Positions 42,053 to 50,244 of a DNA stretch of 64,000 bases are shown here, one piece after another. The stretch comes from Paenibacillus sp. FSL K6-3182 (lineage in GTDB: Bacteria > Bacillota > Bacilli > Paenibacillales > Paenibacillaceae). The first letter of the stretch is position 1; the number at the start of each line of letters is the position of its first letter. The stretch is from assembly GCF_037976325.1 (NCBI RefSeq), contig NZ_CP150265.1:2289501-2353500 (forward strand). Reading direction: 5' to 3'. The translations under genes were made by a program, and so were the position numbers. Under the pieces are notes generated by a model, which was not told the DNA's origin, did not search any database, and saw only the letters and a list, made by a program, of their open reading frames with translations.

Positions 42053-42697
42053 GTGAATGTATTCCTCGAAGCTTATGACTATGTGAATGCTAACAGCGAC
42101 AGATTTTTGGAAGCGGTCAAGGTGCATTTAAGCATAAGTTTCTACGCGCTCCTTATTGCTTTCGTCGTATGTGTGCCTCTCGGTATACTATGTGCCAAGA
42201 AAGAGTGGCTGACCGGTCCGATTATGGGGCTGTTCAACTCCTTGCGAGTCATCCCAAGCCTTGCGGTTTTAGTCATTATTTTACCGATCATGGGAACTGG
42301 CTTTGCACCGGCATTAGTTGCATTAACGCTGCTTGCTTGTCCGCCTATTCTCATTAATACATACATGGGCTTTAGAGGTATTGAGCCAGCGATTATTGAA
42401 GCTGCTTCAGGCCTCGGTATGGGAGAGAAAATGATTATGCGGAAAATCGAACTGCCGTTAGCTGCTCCGCTGCTGCTGTCAGGACTAAAAACAGCCGCCG
42501 TAGAAGTTATCGCCAGTGCAACATTGGCCGCATTCATCGGAGGAGGCGGGCTGGGAACGTTTATTATTAACGGTCTTGGCATGTACAAATTCTCATTGCT
42601 GCTTGTCGGGGCGCTGCCGGTAGCGCTGCTAGCTATTTTATCGGAGATCGGATTTGCAGGAATTGAAAGAGCAGTAACCAAATATCAGCGTGTATAA
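42053..42697 (+). CDS. OpuC-type ABC permease (1)
   Basis: 214 residues, about five to six TM segments. Quaternary-amine-uptake permease signature: VCVPLGILCAKK, LFNSLRVIPSLAVLVIILPIMGTGFAPALVALTLLACPPILINTYMGFRGIEPAIIEAASGLGM (EAA loop), ATLAAFIGGGGLGTFIINGL. GTG start at 42053, AAGGAGG 11 bases upstream. Pairs with the second permease at 44643. The transporter family imports glycine betaine, choline and carnitine; the pneumococcal and Helicobacter EgtUV systems of this family take up ergothioneine (from memory). Confidence 0.9.
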   Translation: MNVFLEAYDYVNANSDRFLEAVKVHLSISFYALLIAFVVCVPLGILCAKKEWLTGPIMGLFNSLRVIPSLAVLVIILPIMGTGFAPALVALTLLACPPILINTYMGFRGIEPAIIEAASGLGMGEKMIMRKIELPLAAPLLLSGLKTAAVEVIASATLAAFIGGGGLGTFIINGLGMYKFSLLLVGALPVALLAILSEIGFAGIERAVTKYQRV

Positions 42698-42715
42698 TGA
42701 AAGGGGAAAATTCAG

Positions 42716-43621
42716 ATGAAAAAGAAATGGGTAAGCTTGGCATTGTTGATTATAAGTGTGGTACTCGTTATTAGCGCTTGTTCTTCCAAGGGAGGTTCAG
42801 GCAAAGAAAAGATTAAAGTCGGCTCGAAAAACTTTACGGAATCATTGATTTTGGGTGAAATGTACGCACTGGCACTTGAGGACGCAGGGTACAAGGTAGA
42901 TCGCAAGCTCAATCTTGGCGGCACACTCGTTGCCCATGAAGCGCTCAAAAAAGGCGACATCGACTTTTACCCGGAATATACAGGAACAGGCTTAATCAAC
43001 GTATTGGAATTGCCGCCAAACTCCGATGCCAAAACCGTATATGATACTGTAGCAAAAGGCTACAAAGAGAAATTCAACCTGGTTTGGCTGGAGCCAACAA
43101 ACGCAAACGATTCACAAGGTCTTGTTACAACAAAGAAAATTGCTGAAAAATATAATCTTTACAAAATATCAGATTTGGTGAAATTAGCTCCTGAGCTTAA
43201 CCTCGCTGCTGTTCCTGAGTTTGAAGAGCGCGAAGACGGATTAAAAGGACTAAATACTTTCTACGGTAAAATGAACTTCAAAAGCATCAAGCTGTTTGAT
43301 TACGGCATCAAATACCGTGTAACGCTAGATGGTGAAGCGGATGTAACTGTTGGCTTCACGACTGATGGCGATTTGACGAATCCGGATCTTGTATTGCTTG
43401 AGGATGATAAGAAGTTTTGGCCTCCTTACTTCGTAGCTCCAGTGCTTCGCGGCGAGCTGAACGAGAAGGACCCTGAAATTGCTAAAGTGTTGAACAAAAT
43501 TTCTGCAAAGCTGGATAACACAACTGTTCAGAAGCTGAACGCGCAAGTGGATATCGACAAGAAAGAATACGCGGATGTAGCGAAGGCATTTTTGGAAGAG
43601 CAAGATTTATTGAAAAAATAA
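42716..43621 (+). CDS. OpuC-type substrate-binding lipoprotein
   Basis: 301 residues. Lipoprotein signal with lipobox VISAC (Cys about 22). Family motifs: VGSKNFTESLILGEMYALALEDAGY, LGGTLVAHEALKKGDIDFYPEYTGTGL, TTKKIAEKYNLYKISDLVK, VGFTTDGDL, PYFVAPVLRGE. Members bind compounds with quaternary ammonium groups in an aromatic cage. Located between the two permease genes, 18 bases after the first. Proposed ligand: ergothioneine or a methylated relative (inference from gene neighbours). Confidence 0.9.
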   Translation: MKKKWVSLALLIISVVLVISACSSKGGSGKEKIKVGSKNFTESLILGEMYALALEDAGYKVDRKLNLGGTLVAHEALKKGDIDFYPEYTGTGLINVLELPPNSDAKTVYDTVAKGYKEKFNLVWLEPTNANDSQGLVTTKKIAEKYNLYKISDLVKLAPELNLAAVPEFEEREDGLKGLNTFYGKMNFKSIKLFDYGIKYRVTLDGEADVTVGFTTDGDLTNPDLVLLEDDKKFWPPYFVAPVLRGELNEKDPEIAKVLNKISAKLDNTTVQKLNAQVDIDKKEYADVAKAFLEEQDLLKK

Positions 43622-43639
43622 TTCATAATTAAATGCAGC

Positions 43640-43666
43640 GGGGTTTCTCCATATTGGGGAAGCCCC
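43640..43666 (+). other. Hairpin after the binding-protein gene
   Basis: GGGGTTTCTCC and GGGGAAGCCCC form an imperfect stem around ATATT with no T-run. Hairpins after binding-protein genes commonly protect that part of the mRNA and favour excess binding protein over ATPase and permease. Confidence 0.5.
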
Positions 43667-43689
43667 CTTCCTACAGGAGTTGATATAGA

Positions 43690-44646
43690 ATGAGCAAAGA
43701 GGCCATTATTTTTGAGCAGGTGTCCAAAACATTTCCAAAGTCTGCGAATCCCTCCGTTAATGAAACGAGCCTTATTATTCCGCAAGGCTCCTTTGCTACG
43801 ATTCTAGGTGCATCAGGATGCGGCAAAACTACCTTGCTAAAAATGGTAAACCGAATTATTGAACCGACCGCAGGCACGATTTCGATATTTGGCAAAGACA
43901 TTCGCAGCTTGCCCGTGACGGAGCTTCGCCGAAGCATCGGTTATGTAATCCAGCAGGTAGGGTTGTTTCCGCATTTGTCGATTGAACAAAATATTGCAAC
44001 GGTCCCTAATATACTGGGCTGGGAACGCCAAAAAACAGCGGAGAGAATCGATTATTTAATGGATCTTGTTCATTTGCCAGCAAGCTATAAGAAGCTTTAT
44101 CCGCGTCAGCTGTCAGGTGGACAGCAGCAGCGTGTAGGGATTGCTAGAGCGATGGCAGGTGATCCAGCTATATTGCTGATGGATGAACCGTTTGGAGCGA
44201 TTGACGCGATTACGCGTACGAAGCTGCAGGATGATTTTAAGCAAATACAACGTGAGCTTGGCAAAACCGTATTGTTTGTGACGCATGACGTGGAAGAGGC
44301 GATGAAGCTCGGCGATCATATGATCGTGATGAACGAAGGAACGATTCAGCAATATGATACACCGCTTGCCATCATGTCCAAGCCGAGTAATGCTTTCGTA
44401 TCGCAACTGATTCAAGCCGATGATTTGTTCCAACAGCTTCACCTGATTAGGGCAGAAGAGAAAATGATTGAGCTGGAAGAACCGGCTGGATCTGATATTC
44501 CTCGCATTCCCGCTGGTGATAGTCTAAAGTCGGCGCTTCAAATTCTACTGCAGCAAAACGCACCTTATGTGGCTGTGGAAAATACCGAGCATGAAATCAT
44601 TGGTAAAATAACGCTTGAGCAATTGAAGCTGCAGAACGGCAGGTGA
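43690..44646 (+). CDS. OpuC-type ABC ATPase with partial CBS tail
   Basis: 318 residues. Walker A GASGCGKTT (40-48), Q-loop IQQVGLFPH, signature LSGGQQQR, Walker B AILLMDEPFGAID, H-loop FVTHDVEEA. The C-terminal about 60 residues (SLKSALQILLQQNAPYVAVENTEHEIIGKIT) look like one CBS motif, often an osmotic or second-messenger sensing part in the OpuA/OpuC class. Powers import through the two flanking permeases. Overlaps the second permease gene by four bases. Confidence 0.93.
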   Translation: MSKEAIIFEQVSKTFPKSANPSVNETSLIIPQGSFATILGASGCGKTTLLKMVNRIIEPTAGTISIFGKDIRSLPVTELRRSIGYVIQQVGLFPHLSIEQNIATVPNILGWERQKTAERIDYLMDLVHLPASYKKLYPRQLSGGQQQRVGIARAMAGDPAILLMDEPFGAIDAITRTKLQDDFKQIQRELGKTVLFVTHDVEEAMKLGDHMIVMNEGTIQQYDTPLAIMSKPSNAFVSQLIQADDLFQQLHLIRAEEKMIELEEPAGSDIPRIPAGDSLKSALQILLQQNAPYVAVENTEHEIIGKITLEQLKLQNGR

Positions 44647-45290
44647 GAGGCATGCTTGACTATTTAACCCGCCATTATGATGATTTGTTAACCTCGTTGC
44701 TGGAGCATATTTATCTCACCTTCGTTTCGTTATTTATCGCACTTGTTATTGCGCTGCCATTAGGTTATTGGTTGTCGAGGCATCGACGGATTTCCGTTCC
44801 TATTTTGTCCGTACTCGGCATTATCTATGCGATTCCAAGCCTCGGGATGTTCGCTTTGCTTATTCCGCTAGTTGGCCTCGGCAGCAAGCCGGCGATTATC
44901 GCATTAGTTGTATATAGTCAGCTGATTTTGGTGCGAAATGTCATTTCAGGATTTCAATCGATTGAACCTTCGATCATTGAAGCAGCCAAAGGAATGGGTT
45001 ATGGCAAGTGGAGGCTGTTCGTCCATATCGAGCTGCCGCTGGCACTGCCCGTCATAATTGGCGGCATTCGTATAGCATCGGTATCCGTAATAGGTATCGC
45101 AACCATAGCGGCGTGGATTAATGCCGGCGGGTTAGGCGGTATTTTATTCGAAGGCTTATATCAAAACTCAGTACCAAAAATGGTATGGGGCACGCTGCTC
45201 GTATCGTTATTAGCTTTATCTACAAATACGATTTTGCTGCAAGTTGAAAAATCAACGATGCGCAATGCACGCGGAGAACAAAGGGTATGA
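44643..45290 (+). CDS. OpuC-type ABC permease (2)
   Basis: 215 residues, about five to six TM segments: LTFVSLFIALVIALPLGYWLSRH, SVLGIIYAIPSLGMFALLIPLVGLGSKPAIIALVVYSQLILVRNV, EAA loop IEPSIIEAAKGMGYGKWRLFVHIELPLALPVIIGGIRIASV, AAWINAGGLGGILFEGL. Completes the importer with the permease at 42053. Start overlaps the ATPase stop (translational coupling). Confidence 0.92.
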   Translation: MRGMLDYLTRHYDDLLTSLLEHIYLTFVSLFIALVIALPLGYWLSRHRRISVPILSVLGIIYAIPSLGMFALLIPLVGLGSKPAIIALVVYSQLILVRNVISGFQSIEPSIIEAAKGMGYGKWRLFVHIELPLALPVIIGGIRIASVSVIGIATIAAWINAGGLGGILFEGLYQNSVPKMVWGTLLVSLLALSTNTILLQVEKSTMRNARGEQRV

Positions 45291-45341
45291 TATACTGATC
45301 CTTATAATTGACTACTATTGTAAATATTTTGAGGTGCAATG

Positions 45342-46082
45342 ATGAATGGAACTCAAACATTAGGACGTGCTATCGATATTTTATTCGTGCTCGCTGAATC
45401 GGGTGCAACGCTCACGGTCAGTGAAATTGCGGAGAAGGTAGGCATCCCCGACAGTACCGCATATCGTTTTATTCAAACGCTTATAAAAAATGGTTTCGTA
45501 GAGCGTAAGGGCAGAGGGCAAATTGGTTTAGGTCTGCGTATTTTTGATTTAGCGAGAAGCTTATCGCAGCAAATCGAAAAGGAGCTTCTTACGATCGCGA
45601 GGCCGATTATGGAAGACCTCACCGCACTTACGAATGAAACGACGGTGCTTTTTGTCCGCTCCGGTTCCAAAGCCATTTGTATCGAAAATGTAACGAGTAA
45701 ACGTTTGATTAGGCTTTCTATTGAAAATGGAAGAATATTGCCGCTTAATTCAGGCGCTTCAGGGAAAACGCTGCTCGCTAATGAAAATGACAAAGTTATT
45801 GAAGAAATGTGCAAGCTTTTTGGCGAAGATGCCGGTAAACCTTTGCTTTTGCAAGAAATGCATCGTATTAGGGAAGCGGGTTATTGCTTTACTTTGGGTG
45901 AGGTGGATACGGATGCTTTTGCAATTGCTGCCCCTATTTTTGATCCTCAGAAGCGAATCGTAGCCAGCTTATCTGCAGCAGGACCTATCCATCGGCTTAA
46001 TGAGAAGGAAATTCCAAATGTGATCCAATATGTAAAGGCAGCTGCATCACAAATTTCGTGCAAGCTTGGTGGTTTGGCATAA
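45342..46082 (+). CDS. IclR-family transcriptional regulator
   Basis: 246 residues from the second of two adjacent ATGs (GAGGTG 5 bases upstream). N-terminal winged helix (LGRAIDILFVLAESGATLTVSEIAEKVGIPDSTAYRFIQTLIKNGFVER), then the IclR effector domain (ETTVLFVRSGSKAICIENV, LNSGASGKTLLA, REAGYCFTLGEVDTDAFAIAAPIFD, VASLSAAGP). Expected to control the upstream catabolic and transport genes in response to substrate or an intermediate. The shared leader elements at 33661 and 42007 are its most likely sites (inference). Last gene of the operon. Confidence 0.92.
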   Translation: MNGTQTLGRAIDILFVLAESGATLTVSEIAEKVGIPDSTAYRFIQTLIKNGFVERKGRGQIGLGLRIFDLARSLSQQIEKELLTIARPIMEDLTALTNETTVLFVRSGSKAICIENVTSKRLIRLSIENGRILPLNSGASGKTLLANENDKVIEEMCKLFGEDAGKPLLLQEMHRIREAGYCFTLGEVDTDAFAIAAPIFDPQKRIVASLSAAGPIHRLNEKEIPNVIQYVKAAASQISCKLGGLA

Positions 46083-46110
46083 GTATTTTCAAATAGGATG
46101 AAGAAGAGTA

Positions 46111-46141
46111 GCGGAGCGCAAATAAGCGATCCGCTTTTTTA
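46111..46141 (+). terminator. Terminator after the IclR gene
   Basis: AGCGGA-GCGC and AGCGA-TCCGCT form a stem around AAATA, followed by TTTTTT. Confidence 0.8.
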
Positions 46142-46227
46142 ATGGATTCAATGTGGAATGAAATTAAATATTTGGGGATAGTAAGGGGGGAGTTAAATTC
46201 AAGAATCAAAAGGATGGTGTATTTTGC

Positions 46228-47349
46228 ATGCAACAACATAAAAAGGAAATTGGATTGGATGAACAACGCAATAAGATTGGGAGGTTTGCTGCAAGGTACA
46301 TAGGCGCAGCGTTGCTCGCGATCACATTGATGTTCAGTATGCCTCATACTGGTCAAGCGATTGGCAAGAATGCTAAGGGTCCAGATGTCTATGTTATTCA
46401 AGGCATGCTGAAATCCCTGGGCAGCTATTCTGGTAAAATTGACGGTCGTTATGGGCCTTCTACAGTGCGCGGCGTAAAATATTATCAAAAAACACATGGC
46501 TTGCCTACAACAGGCGCCGTAGATGCTAAAACGCTACAATCGATTTCTTATTCTTATTCGGAGAAGAAAGCAGCAACGAAGGCAAAAACGCAAGCAAAAT
46601 GGAAAGGTAAAGCAAAATCACTCGGCAACGGTAAAGGCGCTGGCAATGGAGCTGGTGGCGGTGCAGGTGGCGGTGCAGGCGGCGGAGCTGGTGGCGGTGC
46701 AGGCGGCGGAGCTGGTGGTGGCGCAGGCGGCGGTGCAGGCGGCGGAGCTGGTGGTGGCGTAGGCGGCGGAGCTGGTGGTGGCGCAGGCGGCGGAGCTGGT
46801 GGCGGTGCAGGCGGCGGAGCTGGCGGCGGAGCTGGTGGTGGCGCAGGCGGCGGAGCTGGTGGCGGTGTAGGCGGCGGAGCTGGTGGCGGTGTAGGCGGCG
46901 GAGCTGGTGGTGGCGCAGGCGGCGGAGCTGGTGGCGGTACAGGCGGTGGAGCTGGTGGCGGTGCAGGCGGTGGAGCTGGCAGAGGTTATGGTGAGAACCA
47001 AGGCAAAGGCGGCGGATTTGGCGGAGGCCAAGGAGAAAACCGTGGCAAAGGCGGCGGCATTGGCGGAGGCCAAGGAGAAAACCGTGGCAAAGGCGGCGGC
47101 ATTGGCGGAGGCCAAGGAGAAAACCGTGGCAAAGGCGGCGGCATTGGCGGAAACCGTGGCAAAGGCAGCGGCATTGGCGGAGGTCAAGGAGAAAACCGTG
47201 GCAAAGGCGGCGGTATTGGCGGAGGTCAAGGTAATAACCAAGGTATCGGTGGAGGCAACTCTAATAACCAAAGCAACAAAGCTCCATCCGAAAACCAAGG
47301 CAAAGGCGGCGCTCAAACGGAAAACCAAGGGCCGAATGGAAGCCATTAA
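46228..47349 (+). CDS. Secreted peptidoglycan-binding protein with Gly-rich repeats
   Basis: 373 residues. After a basic N-terminus comes a hydrophobic segment (IGAALLAITLMFSM) and a probable cleavage near GQAIG. The PG_binding_1 domain spans about 50-110 (VYVIQGMLKSLGSYSGKIDGRYGPSTVRGVKYYQKTHGLPTTGAVDAKTL). A Lys-rich linker is followed by about 28 GAGG-type tetrapeptides (46651-46986, a few with Val or Thr for Ala) and about five copies of a 14-residue GGGQGENRGKGGGI unit. Probably a structural cell-wall or spore-layer protein. Repeat length may vary between strains or be misassembled. Long antisense frames here are repeat artefacts. Confidence 0.8.
   Translation: MQQHKKEIGLDEQRNKIGRFAARYIGAALLAITLMFSMPHTGQAIGKNAKGPDVYVIQGMLKSLGSYSGKIDGRYGPSTVRGVKYYQKTHGLPTTGAVDAKTLQSISYSYSEKKAATKAKTQAKWKGKAKSLGNGKGAGNGAGGGAGGGAGGGAGGGAGGGAGGGAGGGAGGGAGGGVGGGAGGGAGGGAGGGAGGGAGGGAGGGAGGGAGGGVGGGAGGGVGGGAGGGAGGGAGGGTGGGAGGGAGGGAGRGYGENQGKGGGFGGGQGENRGKGGGIGGGQGENRGKGGGIGGGQGENRGKGGGIGGNRGKGSGIGGGQGENRGKGGGIGGGQGNNQGIGGGNSNNQSNKAPSENQGKGGAQTENQGPNGSH
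46651..46986 (+). repeat. 12-base tandem repeat encoding (GAGG)n
   Basis: About 28 in-frame units of GGCGGAGCTGGT / GGCGGTGCAGGC type, varying at third positions and at Ala-to-Val (GTA) or Thr (ACA) changes; most units fall into 24-base pairs. Lies inside the peptidoglycan-binding protein gene. Confidence 0.9.
46995..47235 (+). repeat. 42-base tandem repeat encoding GGGQGENRGKGGGI
   Basis: About five near-identical copies, one shortened by loss of the GGGQGE part (around 47140-47160). Immediately follows the 12-base repeat in the same gene. Confidence 0.85.
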
Positions 47350-47441
47350 GCAACTCGCTTCCTTGATATAGATGAAAGGACTTCTCTTAAGTGAAGGTCA
47401 GAGATTAACAGCGATTAATGTTGTGAAGTGAATATAAAATC

Positions 47442-47486
47442 AAAAGGCGGCTTTCATTCCATAGTGAATGTAAAGTCGCCTTTTTA
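47442..47486. terminator. Bidirectional terminator
   Basis: AAAAGGCGGCTTTCATTC opposed to GAATGTAAAGTCGCCTTTTT, between the convergent Gly-rich and collagen-like protein genes. Confidence 0.85.
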
Positions 47487-47523
47487 TATTTTTGGATGTT
47501 GTTATGAGATCCATTCTATTTCC

Positions 47524-48273
47524 TTATGCGATTTGTGTAATAACAAGATGAGCTGAAACAGATCTTGTTCCTCCAGCGAGCGGTGTGATCGTAAGTGCCG
47601 TGGAATTGCCCGCAGGGTTTCGCACGGTGAGTATTGAATTAATGACAGTCGTGTGTACAAGAGCCATTCCTACAATTTGAGAAGTACCTGTTGCTCGGCC
47701 AACCACTGTATAAGCTAGATCAGCGCCATTAATGGTTAAAATCAGCTGCCCCGGTTCGGTCACACTTACTTGAAACAAAATCTGATACGTTCCAATTACA
47801 GCTAAGTTAAATGTAGTAGCACCAGTGCGGGTAATGTTAGTTCCGCTAGTAGGTCCATTTTGCGGAAAACTTACATCTGCACCGACAGCAACAGTTGCTG
47901 CATTATCAGGCGGCATCAATGCAAAAAAATCAGCGAAGCTTAATACTCCTCCGGCTACGCCAGTTGCGCCAGCAGCTCCAGGTGCCCCATTAGTACCAGG
48001 TGCGCCATTAGTGCCAGTCGCACCAGTTGCGCCAGCAGCTCCAGTCGCCCCATTAGTGCCAGTCGCACCAGTTGCTCCTACTGAACCAGGAATACCCTGG
48101 GGTCCTTGAGGTCCGGTCGGTCCTACCGGAGCAGTTACATTCACTTGAGGAGGAGGACATGTTACCTTCACAATTTTTTTAACAACTCTATTACGGCATT
48201 TCTTTCTGTTTTTTGATTTGCATACTATTACACGTATCTTTTTGCAGCGATTTCTTTTATTCAAACAACTCAC
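47524..48273 (-). CDS. Collagen-like protein with BclA-type C-terminal domain
   Basis: About 250 residues; GTG 48273 fits the AGGTAGGTG ribosome site better than the in-frame GTG at 48282. Very basic Cys/Lys/Arg-rich N-terminus (about 1-40), then about 20 Gly-X-Y triplets ([20 protein letters not shown], then GTNGA and GAAGA units), then a beta-rich C-terminal domain of about 130 residues with the pattern of the exosporium BclA C-terminal trimer ([46 protein letters not shown]). Likely a trimeric filament on the spore surface (inference from family). No classical signal peptide, consistent with mother-cell assembly. Monocistronic. Confidence 0.85.
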   Translation of the reverse strand: MSCLNKRNRCKKIRVIVCKSKNRKKCRNRVVKKIVKVTCPPPQVNVTAPVGPTGPQGPQGIPGSVGATGATGTNGATGAAGATGATGTNGAPGTNGAPGAAGATGVAGGVLSFADFFALMPPDNAATVAVGADVSFPQNGPTSGTNITRTGATTFNLAVIGTYQILFQVSVTEPGQLILTINGADLAYTVVGRATGTSQIVGMALVHTTVINSILTVRNPAGNSTALTITPLAGGTRSVSAHLVITQIA

Positions 48274-48450
48274 TAAAGACACCTACCTATAGATGGTTTA
48301 GTGTACGTTTATACCTTTTTTTAAGGTTGGACTAATAACCATTTTTAACTAGACTAAAAACTATTTTAAGAAAAATGGGTTAATGATAGGGTTATTTCGC
48401 CGCCCAAAAGTTGGGTCTATTAGACTTTTTATGGAATATAGGATATGATT

Positions 48451-48468
48451 CTATCGAATAATCGATAG
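48451..48468 (+). promoter_or_regulatory. Short inverted repeat upstream of the SLH-hydrolase gene
   Basis: CTATCGA and TCGATAG (7-base perfect arms, 4-base loop) lie just after a TATGAT-type -10 candidate (48445-48450), 34 bases before the start codon. Could be an operator or a leader hairpin; no other support. Confidence 0.3.
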
Positions 48469-48501
48469 AGTGATAGCTATGCTCATAAAGGAGAGGATGT
48501 A

Positions 48502-50127
48502 GTGAGGTTCAAAGGGAAAACAACCGTTATTATTGGAATCCTGCTAATATTTATGCTGGGAAACGCCGTGCAGGTGTTTGCGTATGATGCGCAATTAAAG
48601 CCCTATCGAGATGTACCTGTAAAGGATTGGGCAGCCGAATCTATTTATCGTTTAGTCGCACTTGGAGTCGTTTCTGGATATGAGGATGGAACCTTTCGTC
48701 CAAGCGCCGAACTTACGAGAGAAGCATTCGTAAAGCTGCTAGTACAATCCGTTAAACCGGTGATAGATAAAGAGAAGTCTGCTGGACTCTCTGACGTGGC
48801 CAAGGATCGTTGGTCTTATGCCTTTATTAAACCCGCATATGATGCTGGTTGGTTGGATTTGCTCATCGTAAATGGGAAATTTAATCCGAGCCAAAATATT
48901 AAGCGTGAGGAAGTAGCAGCATTAACGGCTTTTGCGCTGCTTCAAGGAAAAACGGCAGAAGAGAAGCAGCAATGGTTAGATACAGGCTGGCAAGAAGCTA
49001 GCGAGAAAGCGGCCTTTGCCGATATGAATCAAGTGGATAAAAACCTTGCACCATATGTGCTGCGTACATACGCGGATTCGATTATGCAAGGGGACAATAA
49101 AGGTTTGTTTCTTCCGAAAAAGTCGTTATCACGACGCGAAGCAGCCGCCATTGTTGATCGGATGATCGACTTCCAAAGCGAAAGCCGCCAGCTTGAGGTA
49201 TCAGTTTTTTTTGCAGCAGGTGGACCTTACAAAAAACTGGATAGATTCGCCGCCTCAGATGAGGTTATCTTTGACTGGGCTAAGCTTGACTATCAGGGAG
49301 CGGGCAAAGCATCCGTTCTTATGTCGCCGCCAAGCGACTGGAAGCAGACTCTAACAGCGGCAGAAACGAGTGGTTCTACGAAGACGCTAATGATCTTTGG
49401 AAATACAACGCTTCAGAAGCTTGGTGATTTTATAATCGATGCTGAAGCTCGCAAAGCATTTGCTAGTTCTGTAGCCGAGGCAGCCGCTAATCCTTTGTAT
49501 GGTTTTGAGCGAGTGGCGATTGATTTTGAAGGCATGGTACCTGCTGAGTATAAGCAGCCTTTCGTTGAACTGATTCGTGCAATTAAGGCCGAACTAAGCA
49601 GTGAAATATCACTTACGGTAGTTGTACCGCCTTCTTATTATTATGCAGGTTATGATTACAAACAAATTGGCGAACTGGCTGATGAAGTTATATTGATGGC
49701 CTATGAATTTACGCATGAGGAAAGTGGATTGCCGTCTGCGCCGCTTACGCTTGTTGGCGATTCCGTACGAAATATACTCTCGTATATTCCAGCAGATAAG
49801 CTGAAGCTAGGCATTTCTAAGCAGGCTAACCAATGGACAACAAAGGCAGACGGTACTGTAGAGTTTTTCCGGTCGCCAGCCATCGCGGCTGTAGAAAGTC
49901 GCTTAGCAGCTGCTGATACGAAATCTGTCATGCAGCTGCCGTACTTTTTGAATCAAATTACGTTTAAGGACGATAGAGGCTCGCATCTGCTTTGGTATGA
50001 GAATACGCAAAGCATCGAAGCCAAAATACGTTTAGCGAAAGCGTTTGGCTTGCGCGGTGTTGCGGTATGGCAAATCAATCAATTAACGGATGCCGATTGG
50101 ACAATGATCTCTTCTTATCATCATTAA
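48502..50127 (+). CDS. S-layer-homology protein with GH18-like hydrolase domain
   Basis: 541 residues. Signal peptide 1-27 (IIGILLIFMLGNAVQVFA). Three SLH motifs in about 32-225 (PVKDWAAESIYRLVALGVVSGYEDGTFRPSAELTREAFVKLLVQ and two weaker copies). A C-terminal GH18-type barrel follows (about 235-541): FERVAIDFEGM carries the catalytic Glu, then LTVVVPPSYYYAG, EVILMAYEF, LKLGISKQANQW, GLRGVAVWQINQL. Related to YaaH/spore-germination-type GH18 proteins that cut peptidoglycan or chitin-like glycans. Held to the wall by SLH. GTG start with AAGGAGAGG upstream. Confidence 0.85.
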   Translation: MRFKGKTTVIIGILLIFMLGNAVQVFAYDAQLKPYRDVPVKDWAAESIYRLVALGVVSGYEDGTFRPSAELTREAFVKLLVQSVKPVIDKEKSAGLSDVAKDRWSYAFIKPAYDAGWLDLLIVNGKFNPSQNIKREEVAALTAFALLQGKTAEEKQQWLDTGWQEASEKAAFADMNQVDKNLAPYVLRTYADSIMQGDNKGLFLPKKSLSRREAAAIVDRMIDFQSESRQLEVSVFFAAGGPYKKLDRFAASDEVIFDWAKLDYQGAGKASVLMSPPSDWKQTLTAAETSGSTKTLMIFGNTTLQKLGDFIIDAEARKAFASSVAEAAANPLYGFERVAIDFEGMVPAEYKQPFVELIRAIKAELSSEISLTVVVPPSYYYAGYDYKQIGELADEVILMAYEFTHEESGLPSAPLTLVGDSVRNILSYIPADKLKLGISKQANQWTTKADGTVEFFRSPAIAAVESRLAAADTKSVMQLPYFLNQITFKDDRGSHLLWYENTQSIEAKIRLAKAFGLRGVAVWQINQLTDADWTMISSYHH

Positions 50128-50133
50128 GAAGCA

Positions 50134-50180
50134 AAAAAATAGGACAAAGCAGACTGCTACAGCTGCTTGTCCTATTTTTT
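50134..50180 (+). terminator. Terminator
   Basis: AAAAAATAGGACAAAGCAG opposed to CTGCTTGTCCTATTTTTT, between the SLH-hydrolase gene and the convergent AraC gene. Confidence 0.88.
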
Positions 50181-50244
50181 ATTGCCAATAGAAGGCAGAC
50201 CCTTAGAATTATACCCTTATACCTTAGTTTCTTACATCGTCACA

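Noticed and set aside
46651..47235. Regular tandem repeats that could look like a CRISPR array
   Set aside because: No spacers; the repeat is in-frame coding sequence for glycine-rich peptides.
46618..47346. Long antisense open frame (Ala/Thr/Ser-rich) and a second + strand frame over the glycine repeats
   Set aside because: Low-complexity repeats remove stop codons in all frames; no ribosome site or domain supports these.
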